The position numbers and the translations under genes are program-made. DNA of 64,000 nucleotides. Source: JBHENC01 sp046262295. Its GTDB lineage: Bacteria; Acidobacteriota; Blastocatellia; Pyrinomonadales; Pyrinomonadaceae. The DNA is taken from NCBI GenBank assembly GCA_046262295.1, contig JBHENC010000017.1, positions 1 to 64,000 of the forward strand, in the 5' to 3' direction. A model generated the notes under the pieces. That model searched no databases and was not told the DNA's origin. It saw nothing but the letters and a program-made list of their open reading frames with translations. Of this stretch, positions 1 through 7,766 are shown in pieces (the stretch's first letter is position 1; each line of letters starts with the position of its first letter).

Positions 1-174
1 GTTTGAGAACCATGTTAAGCCTCCTCTTTCAAATGAGTAGTGGCTTAACTTTTTGTCTCAGTCAAGGGTGCAGTTCAGTGCGATGATTTGGATGGTCTCG
101 GACGTATGTGAGCGTTAGATAGTTAAGTAATGGCCCGGTGTCTACAACAGCCTTGGAGATTCTGTCATAGACCA
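1..174. other. Window edge without a gene
   Basis: AT-rich sequence downstream of the minus-strand gene at 175. I see no open frame of protein-like character, no RNA gene and no strong terminator hairpin. Confidence 0.5.
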
Positions 175-909
175 TTAGAACCCTCTATCGTCTGATAAAG
201 TTTCGACCGCTACCAGAGGCTCATCGTGTTGTAGGGATAACTCCGCTCTCGTTGCTTTCAATGAGTTAATGAGATGTTCGACTGCCTTTAATAGAGACTC
301 ACCGGCTTTGACCGTCTGAATATTATATTCATGAATATTCGGATGTTCTAAAAGCGCAAGAAATTCATTCTTGTACCTATTCCAAAAAGGTGCTGTCGTA
401 TAGTAAGACGGAAGCCAAATTGTATTATTCACGGTATGCTGGGCTAAAAGCTCAAGATGTAATTCTTGTCTAGATGATCCGAGAAGGCTATAAACATTCT
501 TCTCTTCCTCTGCTATGTCTAGTTTAGCCAAAGATTCTGCAGAAGTAAGACTTTTATAGACTTCTCGCAACGCCGAACTTTCAAATAGTATTTTATAGAG
601 ACTCTCACATTCAGCTAGAAGCGTTGCCGCCTTACCGTCATGTTCATCCATATCCGTTTTCAGGTTCGGGAAAAAATCAAGGAATTGCTCCAAATTGTCC
701 TCATATAAACCGGAGATCATACTTCGGATTGGTCGGATTGATTCAAGGTGACTTGGCTGAGACTGCCATGTCCAAAATTTCTTATACAAAAAATCCTGCT
801 CCGTTTTGAGGCCGGAGAGCAAGGGATTGATTATAGTGTCGAACCATGCGCGCACGATGCGTCGGCCAACGACAAGATTTTTCTTATTAGTACGAGTTTT
901 ACTGCTCAT
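175..909 (-). CDS. Hypothetical protein, 244 aa
   Basis: I do not recognise a family. The protein starts with a lysine-rich MSSKTRTNKKNL segment and continues as a mixed, probably mostly helical, soluble protein without signal peptide, membrane segment or cysteine motif. Its codons and base composition are AT-richer than those of the neighbouring genes, which suggests recent acquisition. It stands alone on the minus strand, with the next minus-strand gene starting more than 500 bases upstream. The reading frame is long and clean relative to the other frames, so it is probably a real gene, but no function can be given. Confidence 0.6.
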   Translation of the reverse strand: MSSKTRTNKKNLVVGRRIVRAWFDTIINPLLSGLKTEQDFLYKKFWTWQSQPSHLESIRPIRSMISGLYEDNLEQFLDFFPNLKTDMDEHDGKAATLLAECESLYKILFESSALREVYKSLTSAESLAKLDIAEEEKNVYSLLGSSRQELHLELLAQHTVNNTIWLPSYYTTAPFWNRYKNEFLALLEHPNIHEYNIQTVKAGESLLKAVEHLINSLKATRAELSLQHDEPLVAVETLSDDRGF

Positions 910-978
910 AATGCTCCAGTCCTATATTTCGTAAACACCTTCCATGCAATATTATCACGTTGGCGAAAGTTCCGGCGG

Positions 979-1455
979 CTATTCAAATTCCACGCAGAGA
1001 TCGAAAATACGGTTCGGCATACGCACGTCAACGCGCTCGCTGGATACGTCTACGGCGACGACGCGGTGGCAGACCAAGAGGAGAAAGCGGCGGCAGCCTT
1101 CCAGCTCTTCGCCGCGATTGAAGTTGATGCTGAAGGCGGCGGGGCGAATCGAATATCTGCCGCTCATCCGCGCGGGAATGCGCAGCACCAATCCTTCGCG
1201 CCCGAGATCGAAGGCGGCGCGCTCGCCTTCGGCTAAAACGAACGTGCCGCCGTTTGTTTGATCGGCGGTGAAGTGTATGTCGCCGCGTTCGGTAGCCTTG
1301 GCGAGTTCGGCGGGCGGCGCGGCGGGCGCGAAGACGCGCGCGAAGTCCACAACGGGAATCGCAAACCGCCCGCGCGCGTGTCCCGCGTGCATCTGCGCGA
1401 TCAGTTCGAGCGCGACGGGGCGCATCTCAGGCCATTTGAAGTTTAGAAACGACAT
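979..1455 (-). CDS. Hypothetical protein, 158 aa
   Basis: No recognised family. The N-terminus (MSFLNFKWPEMRPVALELI) is predicted soluble. Residues about 50-110 contain glycine-rich strands such as GGTFVLAEGERAAFDLGREG and RIPARMSGRYSIRPAAFSIN, suggesting a beta-rich fold. Base composition matches the GC-rich core genes, unlike the gene at 175-909. Other frames in this region are also open because of the high GC content, but the minus frame has the most protein-like composition. It is a single gene with no evident operon partner. Confidence 0.55.
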   Translation of the reverse strand: MSFLNFKWPEMRPVALELIAQMHAGHARGRFAIPVVDFARVFAPAAPPAELAKATERGDIHFTADQTNGGTFVLAEGERAAFDLGREGLVLRIPARMSGRYSIRPAAFSINFNRGEELEGCRRFLLLVCHRVVAVDVSSERVDVRMPNRIFDLCVEFE

Positions 1456-1584
1456 ATTCGGAAGACGATTGTTTCAGCGAAATTTGAAGTCATTATGAGA
1501 GCTTGCCGGTGATGCTGGCAAGTTGAGGCGATGTTGGCCTCGCCATCAGTTCCGCGTTAAGCTGGCGTGTGGAGGAGATAGAGA

Positions 1585-1959
1585 ATGCAGATAGAGCGTA
1601 TGAACCATGTGCAGGTCAGTGTGCCCGTCAACAGCGAGGATGAAGTGCGCCGTTTTTATTGCGGAGTGCTTGGCCTGCGCGAGGTGGCGAAGCCGGAATC
1701 TTTGCGCGGGCGCGGCGGGTTGTGGGTTGAAGTCGGCGATCAGCTTCTGCACTTCGGCACGGAAGAGGCCACAGCCCGCGCCGCCTCCAAACGCCATGTT
1801 GCCTTTGAAGTGAGCGACCTGAACGCGGCACGGCAGGAATTGAAAGCGGCGGGTGTTGCCATCGTCGAATCAATCCCGATCCCCGAATACGACCGCTTCG
1901 AGTTTCGTGATCCCTTCGGCAACCGCATCGAGCTGATGCAATGCAGAAGAGAAGATTAA
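1585..1959 (+). CDS. VOC-family (glyoxalase/dioxygenase-like) protein
   Basis: A 124-residue single VOC module. The usual beta-alpha-beta-beta-beta arrangement is visible: NHVQVSVP near residue 7, VRRFYCGVLGL near 23-33, KRHVAFEVSDL near 70, and the C-terminal DPFGNRIELMQ. His8, His72 and the terminal glutamate are in positions that bind metal in this superfamily. The family includes glyoxalase I, fosfomycin resistance proteins and extradiol dioxygenases; the substrate cannot be inferred here. A GGAGG-like ribosome site (gtggaggagatag) lies just ahead of the start. It is monocistronic. Confidence 0.85.
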   Translation: MQIERMNHVQVSVPVNSEDEVRRFYCGVLGLREVAKPESLRGRGGLWVEVGDQLLHFGTEEATARAASKRHVAFEVSDLNAARQELKAAGVAIVESIPIPEYDRFEFRDPFGNRIELMQCRRED

Positions 1960-2254
1960 ATCTAAACGCCCGCTAGCCGGAGCTTGATCGAGAGGCGTTT
2001 TGCCGTCGCGCTCGTTTCAAATTGATTTGTTAACGCGCAGGTGCTCGGGACGAATGGCGAGCGGGCAACTTTCACCGCCGCGCTGTATGTTGCCCGCCGG
2101 AAAGCTCTTCGGCGCGCCCGCCGTTCGTCGCCGGGAAGTTTGACGAGTGCGGGCGCGTTCGGTTTCTACGATACTGCGTTCGAGGCGCGTGACGTTGGCG
2201 GATGGATGGGTTCGCAAGTAGAATATTCTGCGATTAAAAAGGGAGAACGGATTT

Positions 2255-2500
2255 ATGGCGAACATTAAAATATATACGACGACATCGTGCGGCGATTGCC
2301 GCCACGCGAAACGCTTTTTGAAAGAGCACGACATCGCTTTCGAGGAGATTGACATAGAGCAGACGGAGGGCGCAGCCGCGTATGTGATGAAGGTTAATAA
2401 CGGCAAGCGCAAAGTGCCGACGTTTGAGGTTGACGGACGGGCGTTTGATTTGTCGCCGTATGACGAGCGGCGTTTGCGGGCGGAATTGGGTTTGAGCTAA
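2255..2500 (+). CDS. Glutaredoxin-like thiol oxidoreductase
   Basis: An 81-residue glutaredoxin/NrdH-type protein. It begins MANIKIYTTTSCGDCRHAKR, with the dithiol motif CGDC at about residues 12-15, an internal KVPTFEVDG segment carrying the cis-proline, and a terminal YDERRLRAEL helix. The family transfers electrons to disulfides or resolves mixed disulfides in the cytoplasm. A clear GGGAG ribosome site lies seven to ten bases upstream. The 295 bases between this gene and the VOC gene hold no convincing gene. The next gene starts 11 bases after the stop, so the two are probably cotranscribed. Confidence 0.85.
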   Translation: MANIKIYTTTSCGDCRHAKRFLKEHDIAFEEIDIEQTEGAAAYVMKVNNGKRKVPTFEVDGRAFDLSPYDERRLRAELGLS

Positions 2501-2511
2501 AGGGAAAAACT

Positions 2512-2781
2512 ATGGCGGAAGATTTGAAGCGAAAAGCTGTGCGCGCGGGCGGCTGGCAGGTGGCGAAGCGTTTGATTAAAGGCGTCCCCATCATCGGCTC
2601 GGCGGTCGCGCTCGGTCTGGTCGGCTATGAGATCAAGAAAAAAGGTTTGGTACGCGGCGCAATCAGCGTCGGCCTCGATGCCACGCCCATCATCGGCACA
2701 ACCAAAAATGTGCTGGAATTCTTCACAGGCGATTTGATTCCCGACAAAGAAACGAACACACGCAACAGAGGGGTTAAGTAG
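2512..2781 (+). CDS. Small hypothetical protein with glycine-rich hydrophobic core
   Basis: An 89-residue protein with a basic, amphipathic N-terminus (MAEDLKRKAVRAGGWQVAKR) and a hydrophobic glycine-rich stretch containing IIGSAVALGLVGYEI. A second copy of the phrase pIIG occurs later (TPIIGTTKNVLEFFTGD), so it may be an internal duplication. The pattern could reflect a membrane-associated hairpin. No family is recognised. It follows the glutaredoxin by 11 bases with its own GGGA ribosome site, so it is likely the second gene of that operon. Confidence 0.65.
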   Translation: MAEDLKRKAVRAGGWQVAKRLIKGVPIIGSAVALGLVGYEIKKKGLVRGAISVGLDATPIIGTTKNVLEFFTGDLIPDKETNTRNRGVK

Positions 2782-2783
2782 AA

Positions 2784-2799
2784 CCCTTTAATAAAAGGG
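2784..2799 (+). terminator. Weak hairpin between convergent genes
   Basis: A 6-bp CCCTTT/AAAGGG stem with a four-base loop lies three bases after the stop of the upstream plus-strand gene and before the 3' end of gatA. There is no clear U-run, so a terminator function is only a suggestion. Confidence 0.25.
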
Positions 2800-2841
2800 A
2801 CACGCTAAAGCTCCGCACTCGTCGCGTCTTGTAGATTATTT

Positions 2842-4329
2842 TCAAGACCCGATTGCCTGGCTGTTGTCGAAGCTTACGGGCGGACGCGCGTCGAAGGAGC
2901 GCGCTTGTTCGTAAGCGTGTGCGAGACGAAAGAGTGTCGCTTCAGACCAGTGCGCGCCCATTAGTTGCAGGCCAATCGGGAGTTTTTCGCTCGACAGTCC
3001 GCAGGGAATGGAGATGCCGGGAATGCCCGCCAGATTTGCCGTGCAGGTATAAATGTCGTTGAGATACATTTGCAGCGGATCGTCTGTTTTTTCGCCGAGC
3101 AGGAAAGCGGGCGTCGGCGTGGTCGGCGTCAGAATCGCATCGCAGGCATTGAAGGCGCGCGTGAAATCTTCTTTGATGAGGGCGCGCACCTGTTGCGCTT
3201 TGCGATAGTAAGCTTCGTAGTAGCCGGAAGATAAAACGTATGTGCCGAGCATGATGCGGCGTTTGACTTCCGCGCCGAAACCTTCGTCGCGCGTGCGGCG
3301 ATACATCTCGCGCAACGTATGCGCTTCTTCGGCGCGAAAGCCGTAGCGCACGCCGTCGAAACGCGCGAGATTGGAAGAAGCTTCGGCGGTGGCGATAATG
3401 TAATAAACGGCGATGGCATATTTCGCGTGCGGCAGTTCGATATCGATTATCTCCGCACCGAGTTCGCGGTAAGCTTCGATGCCTGCTTCGACACTCCGGC
3501 GCACTTCTTCATCCAGCCCGTCACCGAAGAGCGCGCGCGGCACACCGATGCGCGCTCCCTTAATCTCTTCGTTTAATTCACCCGCATAATCCGGCACAGG
3601 CACATCAGCCGTCGTCGCATCAGATGGATCGCGCCCGCTGATGACGCCGAGCACGGTTGCGGCATCGCGTGTGGTGCGCGCGAAGACGCCGATTTGATCG
3701 AGCGAGGACGCGAAGGCGACGAGGCCGTAACGCGAGACGCGCCCGTATGTCGGTTTGACGCCGACGATACCGCAGAGCGCCGCCGGTTGGCGCACGGAGC
3801 CGCCCGTCTCCGAGCCGAGCGCGATTGGTACGATGCCCGCCGCGACCGCCGCCGCCGAACCGCCCGACGATCCGCCCGGCACGCGCGTTGTATCCCAAGG
3901 ATTACGCACCGCCCCGAATCCAGAGTTCTCATTCGATGAACCCATCGCAAACTCGTCGCAGTTGGTTTTGCCGATAATAATCGCACCCGCTTCTGTGAGA
4001 CGCTTAATGGCCGTCGCATCGTAGGGAGGATGATAATCGCCGAGAATGCGTGAGCCGCAGGAGGCTTGCAGGCCGCGCACGCAGATGTTGTCTTTGATGG
4101 CGATGGGAATTCCCGCGAGCGTTTGGCGCGCGTCGGCGGATCGAGCGCGCGCGTCCGTTTCGTCGGCACGACGGAGCGCACCTTCGCGGTCAATTTGCAG
4201 AAACGCATTAAGCTCTGCGTTCGATTTCTCGGCGTTGTCGAGCGCGGCTTCGATTAGCGAGCGAGTGGTCGTTTCACGATTCGTGAGACGCGCGCGCGTC
4301 GTCTCGATGTCTTGTCCGAAAAAAGTCAT
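2842..4329 (-). CDS. gatA: Aspartyl/glutamyl-tRNA amidotransferase subunit A
   Basis: The amidase subunit of the GatCAB complex, which converts misacylated Glu-tRNA(Gln) and/or Asp-tRNA(Asn) to the amidated forms using ammonia from glutamine. The 495-residue length is normal. The Ser-cisSer-Lys triad region is visible: the lysine in PIAIKDNICV (about residue 80) and the glycine/serine-rich GSSGGSAAAVAAG near 155, followed by ALGSETGGSVRQPA. It lies 90 bases downstream of gatC on the same strand, as expected for a gatCA operon. gatB is not in the window. Confidence 0.97.
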   Translation of the reverse strand: MTFFGQDIETTRARLTNRETTTRSLIEAALDNAEKSNAELNAFLQIDREGALRRADETDARARSADARQTLAGIPIAIKDNICVRGLQASCGSRILGDYHPPYDATAIKRLTEAGAIIIGKTNCDEFAMGSSNENSGFGAVRNPWDTTRVPGGSSGGSAAAVAAGIVPIALGSETGGSVRQPAALCGIVGVKPTYGRVSRYGLVAFASSLDQIGVFARTTRDAATVLGVISGRDPSDATTADVPVPDYAGELNEEIKGARIGVPRALFGDGLDEEVRRSVEAGIEAYRELGAEIIDIELPHAKYAIAVYYIIATAEASSNLARFDGVRYGFRAEEAHTLREMYRRTRDEGFGAEVKRRIMLGTYVLSSGYYEAYYRKAQQVRALIKEDFTRAFNACDAILTPTTPTPAFLLGEKTDDPLQMYLNDIYTCTANLAGIPGISIPCGLSSEKLPIGLQLMGAHWSEATLFRLAHAYEQARSFDARPPVSFDNSQAIGS

Positions 4330-4419
4330 AAGGGGCGCTGTACGGTGAAATTGAAAGTTGAGCTTTGAAACAAAGAGCGATAAACGAAGCGTTTACGTTC
4401 GCATGATTCGCATGGAGGC

Positions 4420-4716
4420 TTACAAAACCTTCGGCACGCGGAAATGGCCGTGCGCGGCGTCGGGCGCTTCTTCGAGCGCAAGCTTTTGTCCGAGCGAAGG
4501 CTGCACGGCGTCTTCGCGTACGACCTCTGTTTGCTCGCCTTCGCGCGTCAGCCCGCCCGCCGCAGGCTCAACGCGGCTCGTGTCCAACTCGTTGAGCTGT
4601 TCGACGTAAGCGATGATCTCTGCGAGTTGCGGCGTAAAGGCGCGTTGCTCTTCGGGCGTGATTTCAAGATGCGCAAGCGCGGCGATTTTCTGAACGTCTG
4701 ATTCTGTAATCGGCAT
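4420..4716 (-). CDS. gatC: Aspartyl/glutamyl-tRNA amidotransferase subunit C
   Basis: The 98-residue small subunit that stabilises GatA-GatB. The start MPITESDVQKIAALAHLEI and the later FTPQLAEIIAYVEQLNELDT are typical, as is the C-terminal segment ending in GHFRVPKVL. It is the first gene of the minus-strand pair with gatA. Confidence 0.95.
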   Translation of the reverse strand: MPITESDVQKIAALAHLEITPEEQRAFTPQLAEIIAYVEQLNELDTSRVEPAAGGLTREGEQTEVVREDAVQPSLGQKLALEEAPDAAHGHFRVPKVL

Positions 4717-4742
4717 AGTAATTATTTCTCAATGTAAGAGGG

Positions 4743-4902
4743 TGTTTCAAAATAAGATTAACTTGCCACAGAGAAGAACGGTTTTGAGTTTTCAGTTTTG
4801 AGTTTAGAGCATATCGCCAGTGTCTGTGCTGAAAACTGATAACCGAAAACTGTTTCATCTGCTCTGTGTCTCTGTGGCAAATTATGAAACAGTCTCTAAG
4901 AT
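4743..4902. repeat. MITE-like inverted-repeat element upstream of gatC
   Basis: The motif TTGCCACAGAGA at 4763-4774 reappears as its exact reverse complement at 4869-4880, and a GTTTCA segment lies just outside both arms (near 4745 and reversed near 4885). The roughly 95 bases between hold direct and inverted repeats of TTTTCAGTTTTGAG and CTGAAAACTG. No protein is encoded. Position and structure suggest a small non-coding mobile or repetitive element in the space between dciA-like and gatC. Confidence 0.6.
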
Positions 4903-4923
4903 TCAACTACTTCATTCGCAAAT

Positions 4924-5403
4924 CTAAGGTTTAGTGTCGTTTTCGCGGCGATCAATGCAGCTTCCGGCGGCGAGCAGAAAACGGCGGCGCAAATCTTCGT
5001 CGTGAATCGCTTCGTCGGCGGCGGCGCGGAGTTGCCCGGAAGTCGTTGCCAGTGCGCGCTTCTCCTGTTGCGCGCGATCCGCTTTCTGCGGCAAAGCGGC
5101 GCGTGCTTCCGTGACGGTCTTCGCGTCAACGCGAAACTCTATGTACGTGACCAGCGCTTGACCGAGCACGGAGTTTAAGCGAAACAGGAGTTGGCCGCTC
5201 ATCGCTTCAAGCTGCCTTTGCCATGTCGTATCGGCGACGGCGACAATCAAAGTTTTGCGGTAGAGACGAAAGGGCACGGCTTGCCCGCGTAAGGCTTCGC
5301 CCGCCACAAGCCGCCACGCGACACAGGCGGCGGCTTCGTTAATCTCTTCGCCTTCGCCTGCCGCGCGCAAAAGTTTCGGCAACGTGCGGATTAAATCTTC
5401 CAT
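4924..5403 (-). CDS. DciA-like protein (DUF721)
   Basis: A 159-residue protein with the DUF721/DciA pattern: a start MEDLIRTLPKLLRA, a conserved AWRLVAGEALRGQAVPFRL and LIVAVADTTWQRQLEAMSGQ, then LNSVLGQALVTYIEFRV near residue 95. The family includes DciA, which recruits or loads the replicative helicase DnaB in bacteria lacking DnaC. The frame can be extended upstream by 36 codons, but those residues are unlike the family; the internal ATG at 5401-5403 fits the domain boundary. It is transcribed away from maf. Confidence 0.75.
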   Translation of the reverse strand: MEDLIRTLPKLLRAAGEGEEINEAAACVAWRLVAGEALRGQAVPFRLYRKTLIVAVADTTWQRQLEAMSGQLLFRLNSVLGQALVTYIEFRVDAKTVTEARAALPQKADRAQQEKRALATTSGQLRAAADEAIHDEDLRRRFLLAAGSCIDRRENDTKP

Positions 5404-5489
5404 CGTTTTTAGATTTGCGGTTACGCGCGGATTAAAGCAAAATCCGTGCTTGAAACACAAATTAGTGAATCCAAATCGGCCTGAGTGTA

Positions 5490-6134
5490 ATGGAAAACAA
5501 GCGCGAGCCACAAGCGGGTGAGACGATTAAACAGTTGCCGGGAATCGAAGCGGGAACGATTGTGCTCGCTTCCAAAAGCCCGCGCCGTGCGGAAATCCTG
5601 CGCACCGTCGGGCTGCCGTTTGAAATAGCGGCGGCGGATATTGACGAATCGAGAACGCCGAACGAAGCGCCGCATCTGTATGTCGAACGCCTTGCGCGCG
5701 AAAAAGCGGAAGCCGTCGCGGTGAGTTTTCAAACAGGGCGGCTCGTTCTCGGTGCGGATACAATCGTCGTTGCAGGCGGCGGTGAGATTCTAGGCAAGCC
5801 GCGCGATGAAGCGGACGCGCGCAGGATGCTGCGGCTCTTGAGCAATGGCTGGCACGACGTATTGACGGGCGTGGCGATTGTTCGCGCGCAAAGTGAAACA
5901 GGCGAACAGCAACCGGCGTTAATCGCGCATGAAAAAACGCGCGTGCGTTTTGCGCAAATGTCGGAAGCGGAAATCAACTGGTATGTGGCGAGCGATGAAC
6001 CCTTTGACAAGGCCGGAGCCTACGGCGTGCAGGGACGCGCCGCGCTGTTCATAGAAGAGATTCAGGGCGATTATTGGAACGTCGTGGGCTTGCCCGTGCG
6101 CCTGCTTTATAAACTTTTAGCGCGCGTCGTGTGA
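5490..6134 (+). CDS. maf: Maf-family nucleoside triphosphate pyrophosphatase
   Basis: A 214-residue Maf/HAM1-like enzyme that hydrolyses non-canonical or modified nucleoside triphosphates to monophosphates. The signature IVLASKSPRRAEIL is at about residues 24-37, followed by LAREKAEAVA, the VLGADTIVV acidic motif, EILGKPRDEADARRML and GAYGVQGRAALFIEEIQGDY. The N-terminal 22 residues are an extension on the usual start. The first 20 or so codons lie in the divergent promoter region shared with the dciA-like gene. A strong hairpin terminator follows at 6171. Confidence 0.93.
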   Translation: MENKREPQAGETIKQLPGIEAGTIVLASKSPRRAEILRTVGLPFEIAAADIDESRTPNEAPHLYVERLAREKAEAVAVSFQTGRLVLGADTIVVAGGGEILGKPRDEADARRMLRLLSNGWHDVLTGVAIVRAQSETGEQQPALIAHEKTRVRFAQMSEAEINWYVASDEPFDKAGAYGVQGRAALFIEEIQGDYWNVVGLPVRLLYKLLARVV

Positions 6135-6170
6135 GCGATGCGGTGGTTGGAAAGCGATTCGAGAAATGGA

Positions 6171-6200
6171 AAAGGCCGTCGAACTAACTCGACGGCCTTT
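6171..6200. terminator. Bidirectional intrinsic terminator
   Basis: A perfect 12-bp stem (AAAGGCCGTCGA pairing with TCGACGGCCTTT, six-base loop) between maf and the convergent gene at 6233. The arms end in A and T runs, so it can serve both strands. Confidence 0.85.
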
Positions 6201-6232
6201 CGGGTAAGGGAATTGATTTTGCCGGAGTAGCT

Positions 6233-6811
6233 TTACATGATTTTGTCTAGGCGCGGCGCGAGTTGATCCACAAGGCTGGAGTTCGGATCGAAGCCGCCGA
6301 TGGGCGAGCCGGACATATTGCCGGACTTGTCCAGAATCACGAACGCGGGCAATTGGTCAACGCCGAGCCGTTTGGAGACTTGGCCTTCGGGATCGCGCAG
6401 CACCGTGATGTTCAGATCGTTGCGGCGTGCGAAGGCGCGTATCTGCTCGTCGGACGCATAGTTTTTAGATTTCGGCGAATCCGAATCCGTGCTCACGAAA
6501 TAAACCACCACACCGTGCTTGCTGTATTCGTCGGCCAACTTGCGCACGCCCTGCGCCTGTTTGCGCGAGAGCGGCAACCAAGACGCGCCGAAGGCCAGCA
6601 CGACAACCTGCCCGCGTACCGTTGACGATGAGATTGTCTGCCCGTCAATCGAGTGCAAAGAAAAATCTACGGGAGCGTCCTGCGCAATCGTCGCCGCAGA
6701 ATCAGCCAAAACGGGAGCCGCAATGAGACGTTGCGCGAAGGCGACGGAAGCGACCGCACAGGGCGCAAGCAGCGCGGCGGCAACGAATCGTCTGCGTTTT
6801 TGTGAAAACAT
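6233..6811 (-). CDS. Exported thioredoxin-fold (TlpA/AhpC-like) protein lacking the CxxC motif
   Basis: A 192-residue protein with an N-terminal signal peptide (MFSQKRRRFVAAALL to about residue 27) and a redoxin/TlpA fold: PVDFSLHSIDGQTISSS, VVLAFGASW, VYFVSTDSD, and the cis-proline loop DQLPAFVILDKSG. At the place where redoxins carry WCxxC, this protein reads WLPLSRK, so both catalytic cysteines are absent; the mature protein has none at all. It may act as a binding or chaperone-like protein rather than an oxidoreductase. The gene converges on maf and has its own upstream region. Confidence 0.8.
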   Translation of the reverse strand: MFSQKRRRFVAAALLAPCAVASVAFAQRLIAAPVLADSAATIAQDAPVDFSLHSIDGQTISSSTVRGQVVVLAFGASWLPLSRKQAQGVRKLADEYSKHGVVVYFVSTDSDSPKSKNYASDEQIRAFARRNDLNITVLRDPEGQVSKRLGVDQLPAFVILDKSGNMSGSPIGGFDPNSSLVDQLAPRLDKIM

Positions 6812-6969
6812 CTTTTCTCCTTATTCGTTTTCCCGTAACTTTGTTTCAAACGCCGTTCGCCATAACGAAACTCGGCTTCTTGACGGGAAACGATGCAAGC
6901 GAATAATTCGATGAGTTCGCGCGGCGTTTGGTTGGACGGCGTGAACCGGCGGGGAATCCTTCTGCAAGG

Positions 6970-7602
6970 CTACGATTCGCGCAGCGGCGGCGGAAGCGTT
7001 CCGTATATTTCAACGTGGAGCGCGCAATAATCTTCCCACGTATCCATATCGCGCGCCACAAACGGCGTCTCAACCGCAATGCGCCGCACACTCTCTTTGT
7101 GTTTCTCCAAAAGGCCGCGCAAGCCGCGCGCTGCATCCAGATTCAATAGCTCCGCGCGAAAGCTGTAATCGAGCAGTACCGGATGGCCGCCGCGTCCTTT
7201 GTGTTCAGGGGCGATGATGGGTGCGTTCGTGCGTTTGCGTTCTTGCATTAACTCGCAAACGACGGTGTGCGGAATCGCGGGTTGATCGGCGAGCGCGATA
7301 AAGAGCGCACTCGTTTCGCTTGAAAGCTGACTGACGCCGCACGCGATTGACGCGCTCATCTCGCTCTCTGCCGCTTCGTTGACGGCGAAGCGAACTTGTT
7401 TAGACGAGAGTCTGGCGCGCACTTCTACGGCTCTATTCGCCGGAACGACCACGATGATCTCTTTGATTCCGGCGCGCTCGAAAGTTTCCAGACAGGCTTC
7501 GATGACGGTTCGCGCGCCGAAGGGCAGCAGCGGCTTGTACGCCCCCATACGCCTTGAGCGTCCGGCGGCGAGCAGAATGGCGGCGATGGATTCGTTGCGC
7601 AA
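6970..7602 (-). CDS. MocA-like molybdenum cofactor cytidylyltransferase
   Basis: A 210-residue nucleotidyltransferase of the MobA/MocA type. The N-terminal LLAAGRSRRMGAYKPLLPFG is the nucleotide-binding signature, followed by ALADQPAIPHTVVCELM (the metal-binding aspartate) and GRGGHPVLLD. Such enzymes attach CMP or GMP to molybdopterin. The CMP form is used by xanthine-oxidase-family enzymes, and a complete three-subunit enzyme of that family is encoded at 13107-17657, which supports the MocA assignment. It is transcribed away from the caspase gene. Confidence 0.82.
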   Translation of the reverse strand: MRNESIAAILLAAGRSRRMGAYKPLLPFGARTVIEACLETFERAGIKEIIVVVPANRAVEVRARLSSKQVRFAVNEAAESEMSASIACGVSQLSSETSALFIALADQPAIPHTVVCELMQERKRTNAPIIAPEHKGRGGHPVLLDYSFRAELLNLDAARGLRGLLEKHKESVRRIAVETPFVARDMDTWEDYCALHVEIYGTLPPPLRES

Positions 7603-7650
7603 ATTGAATCTTCCAGACGAAAGTATAGCAGAGGCCGAGCGGGTTGTTTA

Positions 7651-7678
7651 TTGACATTCCGCGATTGCCGAATATACC
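7651..7678 (+). promoter_or_regulatory. Candidate sigma-70-type promoter of the caspase-FGE gene
   Basis: TTGACA at 7651-7656 and TATACC at 7673-7678 with a 16-base spacer lie in the intergenic region upstream of the plus-strand gene at 7767, implying an untranslated leader of about 80 bases. Confidence 0.4.
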
Positions 7679-7766
7679 ATTTGCTTTGCGCCTGTTAGCG
7701 GAGCGTGCGCTCCATTCCTCTGGTAAACAATCCGGCCTCTTTTCTCTGCCGTATATTCCATAGCTT

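Noticed and set aside
748..1498. Several long plus-strand frames opposite the hypothetical gene at 979
   Set aside because: Shadow frames caused by high GC; no start signals and composition unlike proteins.
2041..2268. Plus-strand frame between the VOC and glutaredoxin genes
   Set aside because: Ends inside the glutaredoxin gene, no ribosome site, not protein-like.
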